NCBI GenBank assembly: GCA_964632995.1
Contig: CAZWDL010000009.1
Span: 1-64,000 of the forward strand
Reading direction: 5' to 3'
Source: CAZWDL01 sp964632995
GTDB taxonomy: Bacteria > Bacteroidota > Bacteroidia > Chitinophagales > Saprospiraceae
DNA length: 64,000 bases
Under the pieces are notes generated by a model. That model saw nothing but the letters and a program-made list of their open reading frames with translations, searched no databases and was not told where the DNA came from. A program made the translations under genes and the position numbers. Of the stretch, positions 8,434 to 17,460 are shown piece after piece (the first letter of the stretch is position 1; each line of letters begins with the position of its first letter).

Positions 8434-8999
8434 TTTCCACTGCTTTACCGCTTCCAGTCAACGAAAAAATAACAGCATTGCCACCGAAAAGTTTAGGTGC
8501 GGCTCTCCACAACGAAATTGCCGGCCGCGCAAACAAAGTCCCTCAAAAGTACAGTTTTCAAATCAAATAGGCATCAGTTCCTTAGTGGTTGTAGCGATTG
8601 GATGCGTCACTGCTTCCCCTTCGATTCAAATCGCGGAAAAACGTCATCCGTTTGACAAATAATATCGTAATTGGGCCGAATGGGATAAAACATCTGAATG
8701 AAAACTATGTTTATCGAATTTAATAGATCTACTCGACACTTTTTGGAGTCAGAAATAAATGCATCGTCAACTTTGAAAATCAATTGATTTTAATCTATAA
8801 TTGCGGTTTAATACCTCCACGCAGCATTTTTGTCTTCTAATTCGATTTAAGAGTGAGGGCTTTAATCTTAGAGAGAATCAAAGAGTAGGTTTAATCAATT
8901 TTTGGATTTAATGGATTAGTTTATCATACACGTACAAACATTCGTTCCTCTCAAAACAAGGAGGACTTTTGGTTATTTTAAAACAAAATTCGGTTTAGC
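8434..8999. other. Intergenic region between ribA and susC
   Basis: These 566 bases hold no gene I can support. The half toward susC is AT-rich and contains a good promoter pair (8772-8803) and a leader of about 190 bases. Within the leader AAGGAGGA at 8958-8965 lies too far from the susC start to serve it, but is well placed for a ten-codon TTG frame ending two bases before the susC ATG. Confidence 0.6.
8772..8803 (+). promoter_or_regulatory. Putative promoter of susC/susD
   Basis: TTTG at 8772-8775 is followed after 20 bases by TATAATTG at 8796-8803, one mismatch from TAnnTTTG. Spacing fits the Bacteroidota promoter. The predicted start near 8810 leaves a leader of about 190 bases. Confidence 0.45.
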
Positions 9000-11966
9000 A
9001 TGAAAAAACTCTCACTAGTTCTAATGCTGGTGCTCACCAGCATTGGAGCCATTATGGCACAACGGACGATTACCGGTACGGTAGTCGATGCCGAGGGAGA
9101 GCCACTGATCGGTGCAACTGTACTTGTTAAAGGCACAAGCCAGGGTACAGTCACCGATATTGACGGCGATTACTCGGTAGAAGTTCCTGCAGATGCAGAA
9201 ACACTCATTTTTTCTTACACTGGTTTCCAGGCGCAGGAGATAGTCATCGGCGCCTCCAATTTTATTGACGTAACGATGGAGGCTGATGTCATCGGTCTTG
9301 ATGATGTCATTGTCACCGGTTATTCAACCAAGCGTAAAAAAGATATCACCGGTTCTGTTTCCTCGATCGATAGCGAAGATTTTCAACAGGAAGCCGGGGT
9401 CAATATTCAATCGGCCCTGCGCGGGCGTTCCTCCGGCGTGGTCGTACAGCAGACCTCCGGCGCCCCCGGTTCCGGCTTCAACGTTCGGGTGCGCGGCGCT
9501 ACCTCTATCAACGCCAGTAACCGCCCGCTATACGTTATCGACGGCGTACCGGTGATTGACGCCAGCTTCGCCCAGGTGGGTGTCGGCGGTCAGAACCAGA
9601 ATACACTGGCCGACCTGAACCCCAACGACATCGAGTCGATCGAAGTACTTAAGGACGCTTCGGCCGCCGCCATCTATGGATCGCGGGGCGCCAACGGGGT
9701 AGTACTCATTACTACCAAGAAAGGCCAGGCCGGCGATACGCAGATCAACTTCGACGCCTCTTACGGCATCAACCAGCTGCAGAAGAAAATTGACATCGTT
9801 GACGGCCCAGGCTATCGCGATTATATGGAAGAAATTTTCGGCAGCCCGGATGCGGGCGTCGGCGGCCGGGGCGGCGACTCCGACTGGCAGGAAGAGATCT
9901 TCCAGGACAACCCGGTACAGAACTATGCGCTCAGCCTGCGCGGCGGAAACGAACAAACGCGTTTCTACGCATCCATGAACTACCAGGACGACCAGGGTAT
10001 TCTCGACAATACCCGCTTCACTCGCTACAGTGGTCGCCTTAACCTCGATAACTTTGTCTCCGACAAGTTCTCCTGGGGTATGAACCTGGGCTATACGTTC
10101 TCTGACAATGAGCGCAAACAAAATGACAACAACATCTTCGGCGCTATTTCTACGGCCATTCTGCTGCCTCCAACTATTCCCATCCGGAATGAAGACGGCA
10201 CCTTCGGCACGGCTTTCGGCCTGGAAAACCCGTTAGCTGCCATAACACTTTACCAAAATGAAATCGTCACCAACCGGGTGATCGGCAAAGTTTTCGGTAA
10301 CTATAAAATCATTCCCAGCCTGACTTTCCAGGCCAGCCTGGGTGTCGACGCCCTCTCACTGCGAGAGGATGTATTCGAACCTTCCGGTCTGCAGTCTTCC
10401 GTTCGCGGTACGGCTACAGTAGGTACGACCACCAACGTTCGGGTAATCAACGAATACACGCTGACTTTCCAGAAACGCTTCGATAACCATAGCCTCACCG
10501 CACTGGCGGGGCTCGGTTTACAGGAAGATAAAATTGACCAGACCTTCTCGGTCGTCAATGACTTCCCCGGTGATAATTTCACCGCGCTGGACGCCGGTTC
10601 GAACCCCACCAGCACAGGAGGGGATTTCACCGGCGATAACCTGCGTTCTTATTTTGGTAATATCGACTATTCGTTCGATGATCGTTACATCCTGACCATG
10701 ACGCTCCGCGCCGACGGTTCTTCGCGTTTCATCAATGATCGCTACGGTGTCTTTCCCGGTATATCGGCCGCCTGGCGCCTTTCTGAAGAAAACTTCATGG
10801 GTGGTGACTTCTTCCAGGACCTCAAACTCCGCGGGGGTTGGGGACAAAATGGAAACAACAACATCGGTAACTTTGTCGCCCGCCAGCTTTCCTTTGCAGG
10901 CGCCAACTACCAGGACAATCCCGGACTGGTGCCCGGACAACTGGGTAACGCCAACCTGGTTTGGGAAACGACGACGCAGACCAACATCGGTGTTGACTTT
11001 ACTTTCCTCAACTCACGTGTTTCGGGTTCGGTCGACTGGTTCCGCAAAGTTACAGAGGACCTGCTGTTCTCCAGGCCGATTCCTACGACCTCCGGCTTCA
11101 CCAGCATTTTCGAAAACATCGGCGAAGTTGAAAACACAGGTGTGGATATCAGCCTGACCACGCGCAACCTCGTCGGCGCTTTTAACTGGACGACGACGCT
11201 CAACCTTTCCTACCTGCAGAATGAAGTCAATGCACTGTTCGACGATCAGCCGATCGATTTTGGTTTTGCTACCAGACTTGATGTAGGACAGCCCATTGGC
11301 GCCTTCTACGGTTATGTGACCGACGGCATCTTCCAGAACCAGTCTGAAGTAGATGCTCACGCTACCCAGCCCAACGCAGCCCCTGGTGACTTCCGCTTCA
11401 AGGACGTCAACGACGACGGGCGGATCAATGATCAGGACCGGGCTTTCATTGGTCAGGCGCTGCCCAAATGGAGCGGCGGCTTTACCAGCGACATGAACTG
11501 GAAAGGCCTGACACTGAACCTGTTCTTCCAGTATTCGATCGGCAATGACATTTACAACAACAACCTGGCCTTCGCCGAAGGTCTGAACTCTGTCTTTGCA
11601 CCTACCGAGCGTTCTTTTGAAGGCGCCTGGCGCGAAGAAGGTGACGGGGATGACTTCCCGCGCGTCGTTGCCGGTGACCCGGCCAACAATCGTCGCGACT
11701 CGGATCGCTTTCTGGAAGACGGTACTTACCTGCGACTGAAGACCGCTACCCTGGCCTACAACTTCCCGGCACCTATGCTGGCCGGTATAGGTATGAAGAA
11801 GCTGCGTGTCTATGTTTCGGGGACGAACCTGCTCACGTTTACCGACTACTCCTGGTATGATCCGGAAGTGAATACCTTCGGTGACGCCAATGTAGCATTA
11901 GGAACCGACTTCCTGACTTATCCGCAGGCGCGTACAATCCTTTTCGGCGTAAACGTCGGATTCTAA
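9000..11966 (+). CDS. SusC/RagA family TonB-linked outer membrane transporter
   Basis: This 988-residue protein has a signal peptide (about 1-20, ending IMAQ). A carboxypeptidase-regulatory-like domain at about 21-105 opens with RTITGTVVDAEGEPLIGA, and a TonB-box-like stretch LDDVIVTGYST follows. The plug domain at about 115-230 has SALRGRSSGVVVQQ and LKDASAAAIYGSRGANGVV. A 22-strand barrel runs to a C-terminal aromatic residue. It imports oligomeric nutrients with the SusD-like lipoprotein encoded 37 bases downstream. No glycoside hydrolase, peptidase or regulator adjoins the pair, so the substrate is not indicated. Confidence 0.97.
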   Translation: MKKLSLVLMLVLTSIGAIMAQRTITGTVVDAEGEPLIGATVLVKGTSQGTVTDIDGDYSVEVPADAETLIFSYTGFQAQEIVIGASNFIDVTMEADVIGLDDVIVTGYSTKRKKDITGSVSSIDSEDFQQEAGVNIQSALRGRSSGVVVQQTSGAPGSGFNVRVRGATSINASNRPLYVIDGVPVIDASFAQVGVGGQNQNTLADLNPNDIESIEVLKDASAAAIYGSRGANGVVLITTKKGQAGDTQINFDASYGINQLQKKIDIVDGPGYRDYMEEIFGSPDAGVGGRGGDSDWQEEIFQDNPVQNYALSLRGGNEQTRFYASMNYQDDQGILDNTRFTRYSGRLNLDNFVSDKFSWGMNLGYTFSDNERKQNDNNIFGAISTAILLPPTIPIRNEDGTFGTAFGLENPLAAITLYQNEIVTNRVIGKVFGNYKIIPSLTFQASLGVDALSLREDVFEPSGLQSSVRGTATVGTTTNVRVINEYTLTFQKRFDNHSLTALAGLGLQEDKIDQTFSVVNDFPGDNFTALDAGSNPTSTGGDFTGDNLRSYFGNIDYSFDDRYILTMTLRADGSSRFINDRYGVFPGISAAWRLSEENFMGGDFFQDLKLRGGWGQNGNNNIGNFVARQLSFAGANYQDNPGLVPGQLGNANLVWETTTQTNIGVDFTFLNSRVSGSVDWFRKVTEDLLFSRPIPTTSGFTSIFENIGEVENTGVDISLTTRNLVGAFNWTTTLNLSYLQNEVNALFDDQPIDFGFATRLDVGQPIGAFYGYVTDGIFQNQSEVDAHATQPNAAPGDFRFKDVNDDGRINDQDRAFIGQALPKWSGGFTSDMNWKGLTLNLFFQYSIGNDIYNNNLAFAEGLNSVFAPTERSFEGAWREEGDGDDFPRVVAGDPANNRRDSDRFLEDGTYLRLKTATLAYNFPAPMLAGIGMKKLRVYVSGTNLLTFTDYSWYDPEVNTFGDANVALGTDFLTYPQARTILFGVNVGF

Positions 11967-12003
11967 ATCAACCTTTTTTTAAGAAAAAGTTTATCGTAAC
12001 TAT

Positions 12004-13341
12004 ATGAAACGCACAAAATTATTGCTAATCACTTTTCTCACTCTCGCCTTTGTGGCCTGTGAGAACTTTTCCGATCTCGATGACGTCGCTCCTAACGACG
12101 CCGTCGCAACGGATATCGCCGTAACGGATTTCAACTCCGCTGTCGCGGCCGTTAACGGTGTTTACGACGAAATGCAGGACGGCGACCTGGCCTTTGATGG
12201 CTGGCTGGCCCTGCCTCAATACTTTTCCGACGAAGCTATCTTTACCGGTACGTTTCCGACGCGACTGGAATTTGGCAACCTCAACGTGTTCCCCGCCAAT
12301 ACCACGATGGCAGGCGTCTTTACTGACTTTTACGATCTGATCAACGTAGCCAATAACGTCATCGCCATTCTGCCTACGGTGGAGGATCCCTCGCTGACAC
12401 CAACGGTAGTCAACAGCTTTGTAGCCGAAGCACGTTTTGCCAGAGCATTGGCTTACTTCTACCTGACCCAGGGATGGACGGATGTACCGCTGATAGTGGA
12501 ACCTACCAGTTCTGAAGAACTCGGCGAAAAACTGAATGTTTCGCCGAGTCCTCGCTCGGAAATCATCAATCAGATGATTGACGATCTGGAATTCGCCGAG
12601 CAGAACCTGACGACATCAGACATTGAGCGTGCGACGCCCGCTGCCGCTGCCGCCCTGCTGGCCCGCGTTCACCTTGTTGAGGGCAATTATCAGCAGGCTT
12701 CCGATGCTGCTACCCGAGCACTTGGCGACGCCTTCGACCTGACTCAATTTGTTTACCTGGAGGATCAGATTTTTTCGCTGGGTTTCACCACGGTTGATGC
12801 TAACTCACTCAACTTCTTCTACGGCCCTGCCGAATTCGGCGGCCGTCACTCGATCGAGCCTTCTCCGAAGCTGATCGGGGCCTACGAAGATGGAGACCAA
12901 CGCTTTGCTCAATCGATTGACACAACTTCGGCCAGCGTGCCGTTTAGCCTCAAGTACAATGATTTCAGAGGTATCGGCGCCGGTACGGATCCTATTTTCT
13001 TCCTTCGTCATGCAGAACTGGTGCTCATCGCCGCTGAAACAGCTGCCGAAGCCGGCGACTTCACCGAGGCCAGCGCCTGGTACAACCAGGTGCGCGCCAG
13101 AGCCGGCCTGCCCGAACAAACACTGACAGCCGACAACTATCTCGAGCTGATCATGCAGGAGCGCTTCATCGAGCTTTCCCTGGAAGGCGGTCACCGTCTT
13201 TGGGACCTGCGTCGACGTGGAATGGCTGAAGAAGTACTCGCCCCCCTGGGATATGATGCCTGTGACGACGTCTGGCCCTATCCGCAGCGTGATGTAGACC
13301 GCAACCCGAACTTGCCGCAGAATGACTGCTGCAACTGCTAA
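12004..13341 (+). CDS. RagB/SusD family nutrient uptake lipoprotein
   Basis: This 445-residue surface lipoprotein has a lipobox (LAFVAC, Cys19) and the TPR-based SusD fold. Markers are FVAEARFARALAYFYLTQGWTDVPLI at about 139-164 and the C-terminal LIMQERFIELSLEGGHRLWDLRRRGMAE. It forms the lid of the SusC transporter encoded just upstream and is co-transcribed with it. A two-hairpin 3' region with an intrinsic terminator closes the operon. The C-terminus contains four cysteines (CDDVW and DCCNC), which is unusual and could form disulfides or a metal site. Confidence 0.95.
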   Translation: MKRTKLLLITFLTLAFVACENFSDLDDVAPNDAVATDIAVTDFNSAVAAVNGVYDEMQDGDLAFDGWLALPQYFSDEAIFTGTFPTRLEFGNLNVFPANTTMAGVFTDFYDLINVANNVIAILPTVEDPSLTPTVVNSFVAEARFARALAYFYLTQGWTDVPLIVEPTSSEELGEKLNVSPSPRSEIINQMIDDLEFAEQNLTTSDIERATPAAAAALLARVHLVEGNYQQASDAATRALGDAFDLTQFVYLEDQIFSLGFTTVDANSLNFFYGPAEFGGRHSIEPSPKLIGAYEDGDQRFAQSIDTTSASVPFSLKYNDFRGIGAGTDPIFFLRHAELVLIAAETAAEAGDFTEASAWYNQVRARAGLPEQTLTADNYLELIMQERFIELSLEGGHRLWDLRRRGMAEEVLAPLGYDACDDVWPYPQRDVDRNPNLPQNDCCNC

Positions 13342-13365
13342 GATTGGCAAATTCGGAAAAACTGA

Positions 13366-13398
13366 ATTGACGAGGTGACTTGAAGTCACCCCGTCAAT
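13366..13398 (+). other. Hairpin after susD
   Basis: ATTGACG-A-GGTGACT and AGTCACC-C-CGTCAAT form a 14-base-pair stem with one mismatch and a TGA loop. It lies directly before the main terminator and may protect the 3' end or aid termination. Confidence 0.6.
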
Positions 13399-13406
13399 CA
13401 TAAAAG

Positions 13407-13443
13407 AAAAGCGAAGCTGGTTTCAGCTTCGCTTTTCTTTTTG
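13407..13443 (+). terminator. Intrinsic terminator of susC/susD
   Basis: A perfect 13-base-pair stem (13407-13419 with 13424-13436) around a GTTT loop is followed by CTTTTT. The stem's left arm starts with AAAA, so it could function on both strands. Confidence 0.85.
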
Positions 13444-13518
13444 GATACACGCAATTTCGAATAAAATGCGTAAAATAGCTGTTCCTGGCCTTAATATCAG
13501 TCTAAAAGAATTCGCGAC

Positions 13519-14082
13519 ATGAAATCCCGAAAAGGTCGAAAACGCCCGAAAAGAAAACGGCAGGAAAAAGAATCCACCAAGCGGCGGCGCGCTGCCTGGC
13601 TGCTCCTGCTTTTAATCATTCCCATCCTCATCGGCCTGATCTGGACCGCCATACCAAAAAATAAAAACATGCCGGAAGGACCTCGATTTCAGCAAGAGGG
13701 CGCCCTGCAATTCCTGGATGCCCAAACTGACAGTATACTCGCCACTATCGCCATCGAAATTGCCGAAGACGACCTGGAACGCGAACGTGGTCTGATGTGG
13801 CGCCGCAATATGGAAGCGGACCAGGGCATGCTGTTCATTATGGAACGAAGTGAACCCCAGTCGTTCTGGATGCTGAACACCTTCCTCTCCCTGGATATCA
13901 TTTTTGTCGACGAACAGCGGCGTATCGTCAGTATCGCAGCCAACACGAAGCCGGAATCGCTGGCGCCGGTGCGTTCCACCGCGCCGGCCCGCTACGTCGT
14001 GGAAGTACTCGGCGGCTTCTGCGCCGAACGCGGTATTGAGGCGGGCGACCGGATACAGTGGGGGCGTAAATCGGAAAGCTGA
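13519..14082 (+). CDS. DUF192 domain protein, membrane anchored
   Basis: This 187-residue protein has a very basic N-terminal tail (about 1-28), one membrane segment (AAWLLLLLIIPILIGLIWTAI) and a DUF192 domain at about 65-183. The domain includes DLERERGLMWRRNM, the QSFWMLNTFLSLDIIFVDEQRRIV core and the VEVLGGFCAERGIEAGDRIQW ending. DUF192 proteins are small beta-barrels of unknown function, usually anchored facing the periplasm. It is separate from the upstream susCD operon, which ends at a terminator. Confidence 0.85.
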   Translation: MKSRKGRKRPKRKRQEKESTKRRRAAWLLLLLIIPILIGLIWTAIPKNKNMPEGPRFQQEGALQFLDAQTDSILATIAIEIAEDDLERERGLMWRRNMEADQGMLFIMERSEPQSFWMLNTFLSLDIIFVDEQRRIVSIAANTKPESLAPVRSTAPARYVVEVLGGFCAERGIEAGDRIQWGRKSES

Positions 14083-14141
14083 AAGAGATATTGGAGATTG
14101 GGATTCGGTTTTGCTCCGAACTTATGTCATTATCCGCTTAC

Positions 14142-14177
14142 GTGGGGGTTGCCGGCGCGAAGCGCCGGCCCCCTACA
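14142..14177. repeat. GC-rich palindrome between convergent genes
   Basis: GCCGGCGC and GCGCCGGC (14151-14158 and 14162-14169) around a GAA loop extend outward through GGGGG/CCCC to a stem of about 14 pairs with a small internal loop. There is no T-tract on either side, so it resembles a REP-type repeat more than an intrinsic terminator. Confidence 0.5.
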
Positions 14178-14203
14178 CATACCGGATGAACTCAAGTCTT
14201 TTA

Positions 14204-15652
14204 TCAATATCCGTCTCCCTTACTCTGATTATAATTCGGGGGCGGATCCATTTCCACGTCATCGGGGCGGGCGACGCTGAATTCTACCCGCCGGTTCATA
14301 TAGCTGCTGGTAGAAGGTACCAGGGCGTCGTCTTGTCCGCCGTATTGCAATACCAGGCGGCCGCGACCAATACCGTGATTATTGGCCAGGTGATCGATCA
14401 CCTCGTTGGCGCGCTCGTAAGATAGCACCGCGTTGTACGTCTCGGATCCCGTCTGGTCGGTATACCCTTTGACCACCAAACGCACTTCAGGGTTGCTTTT
14501 CATGACGCGAGCGATACTTGCCAAGGTGCCGTAATCGGAATATTTGATAGTGGCGCTGTTAATGCCGAAGTGCAGCATAGGCAGGAAAAGATCGGTAATA
14601 CCGCCGGCCGCTCCTCCTGCGGAGGGTTGATAATCCTCCAGGGCTTCATCGATCAGCTCGCGCACCCGGTCTTCGGTAACACCGCCGCCGCCGGCCACGG
14701 GATTTTCAACTACGCCTTCACTATTAACGACTTCGCCCTCCCGTGGGGTGTAGTAGGGCTCTCTGTCCAGGTGATCGGGCACGCCGTCCCGGTCGCTGTC
14801 CAGCGTTCGGCCCTTCGTATCGACGAGTGCTCCGGGCGCCGTATTCGGCTCTTTATCGAGCTGGTCGATCACGCCGTCGCCGTCATTGTCCTCCAGTGCA
14901 ATATTGGATTGATTTTCTTTAAGGTCCTTAATATCGTCGAGAACTACCTGCAGGGGGTTGATCCAGTAGAGGGGTTCTGCTTTGCGCTGTTTGTTGCCGA
15001 TATTGATATTCACACGGAGATTGGAATAATTTACAATATCGCGGAAAGGAGTCCGGATTCCTTTTTCCAATTCGCTTCCATCCACCAGGTCGGACCGTCG
15101 CCCGAACAACAGGGAAGCCTGATGCTCTATACCGATATTAATACGGGGGCTGACCCGGAAGGCAATCCCTGCGCCGAGGGTAGCATGGGGTGCAAACTCT
15201 CGTTCCAGCATTCCCCGGGTCTCTTCATTCTGATAACTGGGCAATTCAAAGTAATTGGCGCCTGCGCCAACCATTGCATAAATATTGGTTTTCCTCACCG
15301 GCTTGTTGAAACGAAGGCTGTTCAAAGAGAACACGCCGAATGCCGTCGCCGATAACCAGTTGTTTTCGAATTGACGAATGCCGCCTTCTCCTTTGGCTTG
15401 ACCGTAGAGCACATCAAGGCGCAGGGAGAAAAGATAATCGGTTGCTTTGCGCACACTCAGTCCTGCTGCCCAGCCGAATTGGGGGTCGACATCTCCGGTA
15501 ATGAATAATGCGCCTCCATGTGGCGACAATTCGAACATATTCGGAGGCGTCGCGGCTTTGGCCTCTTTTATGTTTTCTTCACTCTCTTGAGAAATAAGAC
15601 TTCCAAGGGAAAAGGTTGCTAGTAGGACGAGAAGCAGTATACGTTTTTTCAT
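14204..15652 (-). CDS. OmpA family outer membrane protein with TSP3-type repeats
   Basis: This 482-residue protein has a signal peptide (1-21). A beta-barrel-like N-terminal domain at about 40-235 opens with MFELSPHGGALFITGDVDP. Two thrombospondin type 3-like calcium motifs follow (DNDGDGVIDQLDKEP and DSDRDGVPDHLDREP), then an acidic linker. The C-terminal OmpA domain at about 355-465 carries the peptidoglycan-binding Asp and Arg in KGYTDQTGS and SYERANEVID. It should tether the outer membrane to the wall. It converges on the DUF192 gene. Confidence 0.93.
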   Translation of the reverse strand: MKKRILLLVLLATFSLGSLISQESEENIKEAKAATPPNMFELSPHGGALFITGDVDPQFGWAAGLSVRKATDYLFSLRLDVLYGQAKGEGGIRQFENNWLSATAFGVFSLNSLRFNKPVRKTNIYAMVGAGANYFELPSYQNEETRGMLEREFAPHATLGAGIAFRVSPRINIGIEHQASLLFGRRSDLVDGSELEKGIRTPFRDIVNYSNLRVNINIGNKQRKAEPLYWINPLQVVLDDIKDLKENQSNIALEDNDGDGVIDQLDKEPNTAPGALVDTKGRTLDSDRDGVPDHLDREPYYTPREGEVVNSEGVVENPVAGGGGVTEDRVRELIDEALEDYQPSAGGAAGGITDLFLPMLHFGINSATIKYSDYGTLASIARVMKSNPEVRLVVKGYTDQTGSETYNAVLSYERANEVIDHLANNHGIGRGRLVLQYGGQDDALVPSTSSYMNRRVEFSVARPDDVEMDPPPNYNQSKGDGY

Positions 15653-16277
15653 AGTAAAAGGGAATTAAAATTATTGTACTATTTGGGATTACTAAATTCA
15701 AATTGTCTTTTAAGCCAGCATGAACGCTGCGAATTAGCGGCCGTAAATTCGCTAAAAGCATATCCATTCACAAACAGGTTAGCCGTAAACTTGGAGTAAT
15801 GGGTTCAAGAAAAGATCGGATTTCATGGACTGAGTCGCCAACTTTATTTCCGCATCATTTTGGATAGCTGCTAAGCATCCGGACAGATTCAAATCATGTA
15901 TTACCCTTGCATCTCCTTTCGGGCTAACTCTTCCCTGCTCAAAACCTTTTGCAGCTACAACTACGGCTGGTTTTCACGCCTCGACTAAGCCCAAAATCTG
16001 GCGTATTTCAAGATAACTTAAATCTGTCAAGAGGCTTAAGTATTCCTCATCGTTTACAAATGTATTGTTTATTTTTACATGTTCCAAGTAAATTACATTT
16101 TTTGCATCCGCCAGCGGTTAGTTATTTTTAACAATTTAAATTAACAACTTAGTTACAAGGGCTGCATTGAAAAAATTGGCTCTAAAAGCCGCGTAAAGAA
16201 TTATTACATTTGTGCGAATGCCGTCAGTTATTTCCTTTTGAATCCAGGGAAAGGGTAATTTCCGGCAGTTTCCCCCA
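15653..16277. other. Intergenic region, divergent genes
   Basis: These 625 bases separate the OmpA-family gene from the arginase-like gene. Apart from a promoter box for the latter at 16205-16212, I see no gene, RNA fold or repeat. The part nearest each gene is AT-rich, while the middle is of ordinary composition, and short open frames there have no protein-like features. Confidence 0.5.
16205..16212 (+). promoter_or_regulatory. Putative -7 box for the arginase-like gene
   Basis: TACATTTG matches TAnnTTTG exactly, and a start near 16219 would give a leader of 59 bases to the ATG at 16278 or 92 to the ATG at 16311. No TTG lies within 17-23 bases upstream. Confidence 0.4.
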
Positions 16278-17414
16278 ATGAGCCGCTTAATAAAACAAGC
16301 ATCATATCCTATGCTAGACAACTGGCTTAGTCCTGTCAACCTCGCCGCACTGTCCTCGGACCAGTTTGAATCGAAGCAGCTGGGTAGTCAAATGCGTATT
16401 TTCGACCGCCGTCTTCCACCCCTGGAAGATGTTCAAATTGCCCTTCTCGGAATAGAAGAACAACGAGCGAATGCCGTACGGCGCGCCCTCTACCCGCTAA
16501 GTTTTTCTTTTGAAGGATTGGCTATTACAGATCTCGGCAACGTACGCCGGCGCAAGGTGTCCTTTCTCATTCCGGCTGTTAAGGAATTGATGGATAGCCG
16601 TATTTTTCCCATAATCATCGGAGCGGATACTGCTTTCACGATGGCGCAGTACAAAGCTTTTCAGAGCCTGGAACAACTCATCAGCCTGGTGCTGGTCGAT
16701 GAACGCCTCCGTTTTAGTCCCGGGACACCCGGTAAAGGTCAATATTTTCTGAATGAGCTGATCGAAAACAAGCAGTCCAAACTTTTTCATCTGGGCTTCA
16801 TCGGTTCACAAAGCCACTTCACCGATCCGGCATCTTTTGATTTTTTAGAAAAACATCACTACGACTGTATTCGTCTGGGAAGAGCTCGCGCCGATCTCAG
16901 CGAACTGGAACCAGTCATCCGGGATGCCGATCTGCTGAGTTTCAACCTCGCCGGCCTAAAGAGTGCTGATGCCCCGGCTGTCGATCAACCCAGTCCCAGT
17001 GGATTCACGCTGGAGGAAGCCTGCCAGATCAGCCGTTACGGAGGTATGAGTGACAAGCTGAAATCTTTTGGTATTTATGGTTTCCAGCCTTCCAAAGACC
17101 GGGAGGGACAAACTGCCGCCGCCGTTGCTCAGCTCATCTGGTATTTTATCGAGGGCTTCTACAACCGCAAAGCAGATTTTCCAGTCTCTATGACCGGCCT
17201 GGTCGAATACATTGTCGATTTTAAAAAAACGGATTACCAGCTCACCTTCTGGAAAAGTCAGAAAAGTGGTCGATGGTGGATGCAGGTTCCGGTAAAAACG
17301 GAGGAAACTTACCAGCGGCACCGGCTTATCCCCTGCTCCTACCAGGATTATAAGTTAGCCTGCCAGGAAGAATTGCCGGAAAGGTTGCTCAATGCTTACA
17401 AGCGGTTTTCTTAG
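16278..17414 (+). CDS. Arginase/formimidoylglutamase-fold protein lacking metal ligands
   Basis: This 378-residue protein has the length and layout of the ureohydrolase fold, but all three manganese motifs are broken. GGDHS is GADTA at 115-119, DAHxD is DERLR at 141-145, and the SxDxD strand is SFNLA at 221-225. The flanking sequence (LKSADAPA, and ISRYGGMSDKLKSFGIYGF at 251-269) matches the Bacteroidota proteins usually labelled formimidoylglutamase, which show similar decay. No His-degradation gene adjoins it. It is convergent with murF beside gldJ, porP, porU and porV. I infer a non-catalytic, possibly structural or regulatory role. The true start may be Met12 at 16311 (MLDNWLSPV). Confidence 0.8.
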   Translation: MSRLIKQASYPMLDNWLSPVNLAALSSDQFESKQLGSQMRIFDRRLPPLEDVQIALLGIEEQRANAVRRALYPLSFSFEGLAITDLGNVRRRKVSFLIPAVKELMDSRIFPIIIGADTAFTMAQYKAFQSLEQLISLVLVDERLRFSPGTPGKGQYFLNELIENKQSKLFHLGFIGSQSHFTDPASFDFLEKHHYDCIRLGRARADLSELEPVIRDADLLSFNLAGLKSADAPAVDQPSPSGFTLEEACQISRYGGMSDKLKSFGIYGFQPSKDREGQTAAAVAQLIWYFIEGFYNRKADFPVSMTGLVEYIVDFKKTDYQLTFWKSQKSGRWWMQVPVKTEETYQRHRLIPCSYQDYKLACQEELPERLLNAYKRFS

Positions 17415-17460
17415 TTTTAAATTTCACATGCCAGATTTCAGAAGGCATTGCTGAGTCCTC

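Noticed and set aside
14570..15355. Open frame of 261 codons on the plus strand
   Set aside because: Antisense to the OmpA-family gene.
16278..17414. Annotation as a working formimidoylglutamase in histidine breakdown
   Set aside because: All three metal motifs are lost and no other histidine-degradation gene is present.
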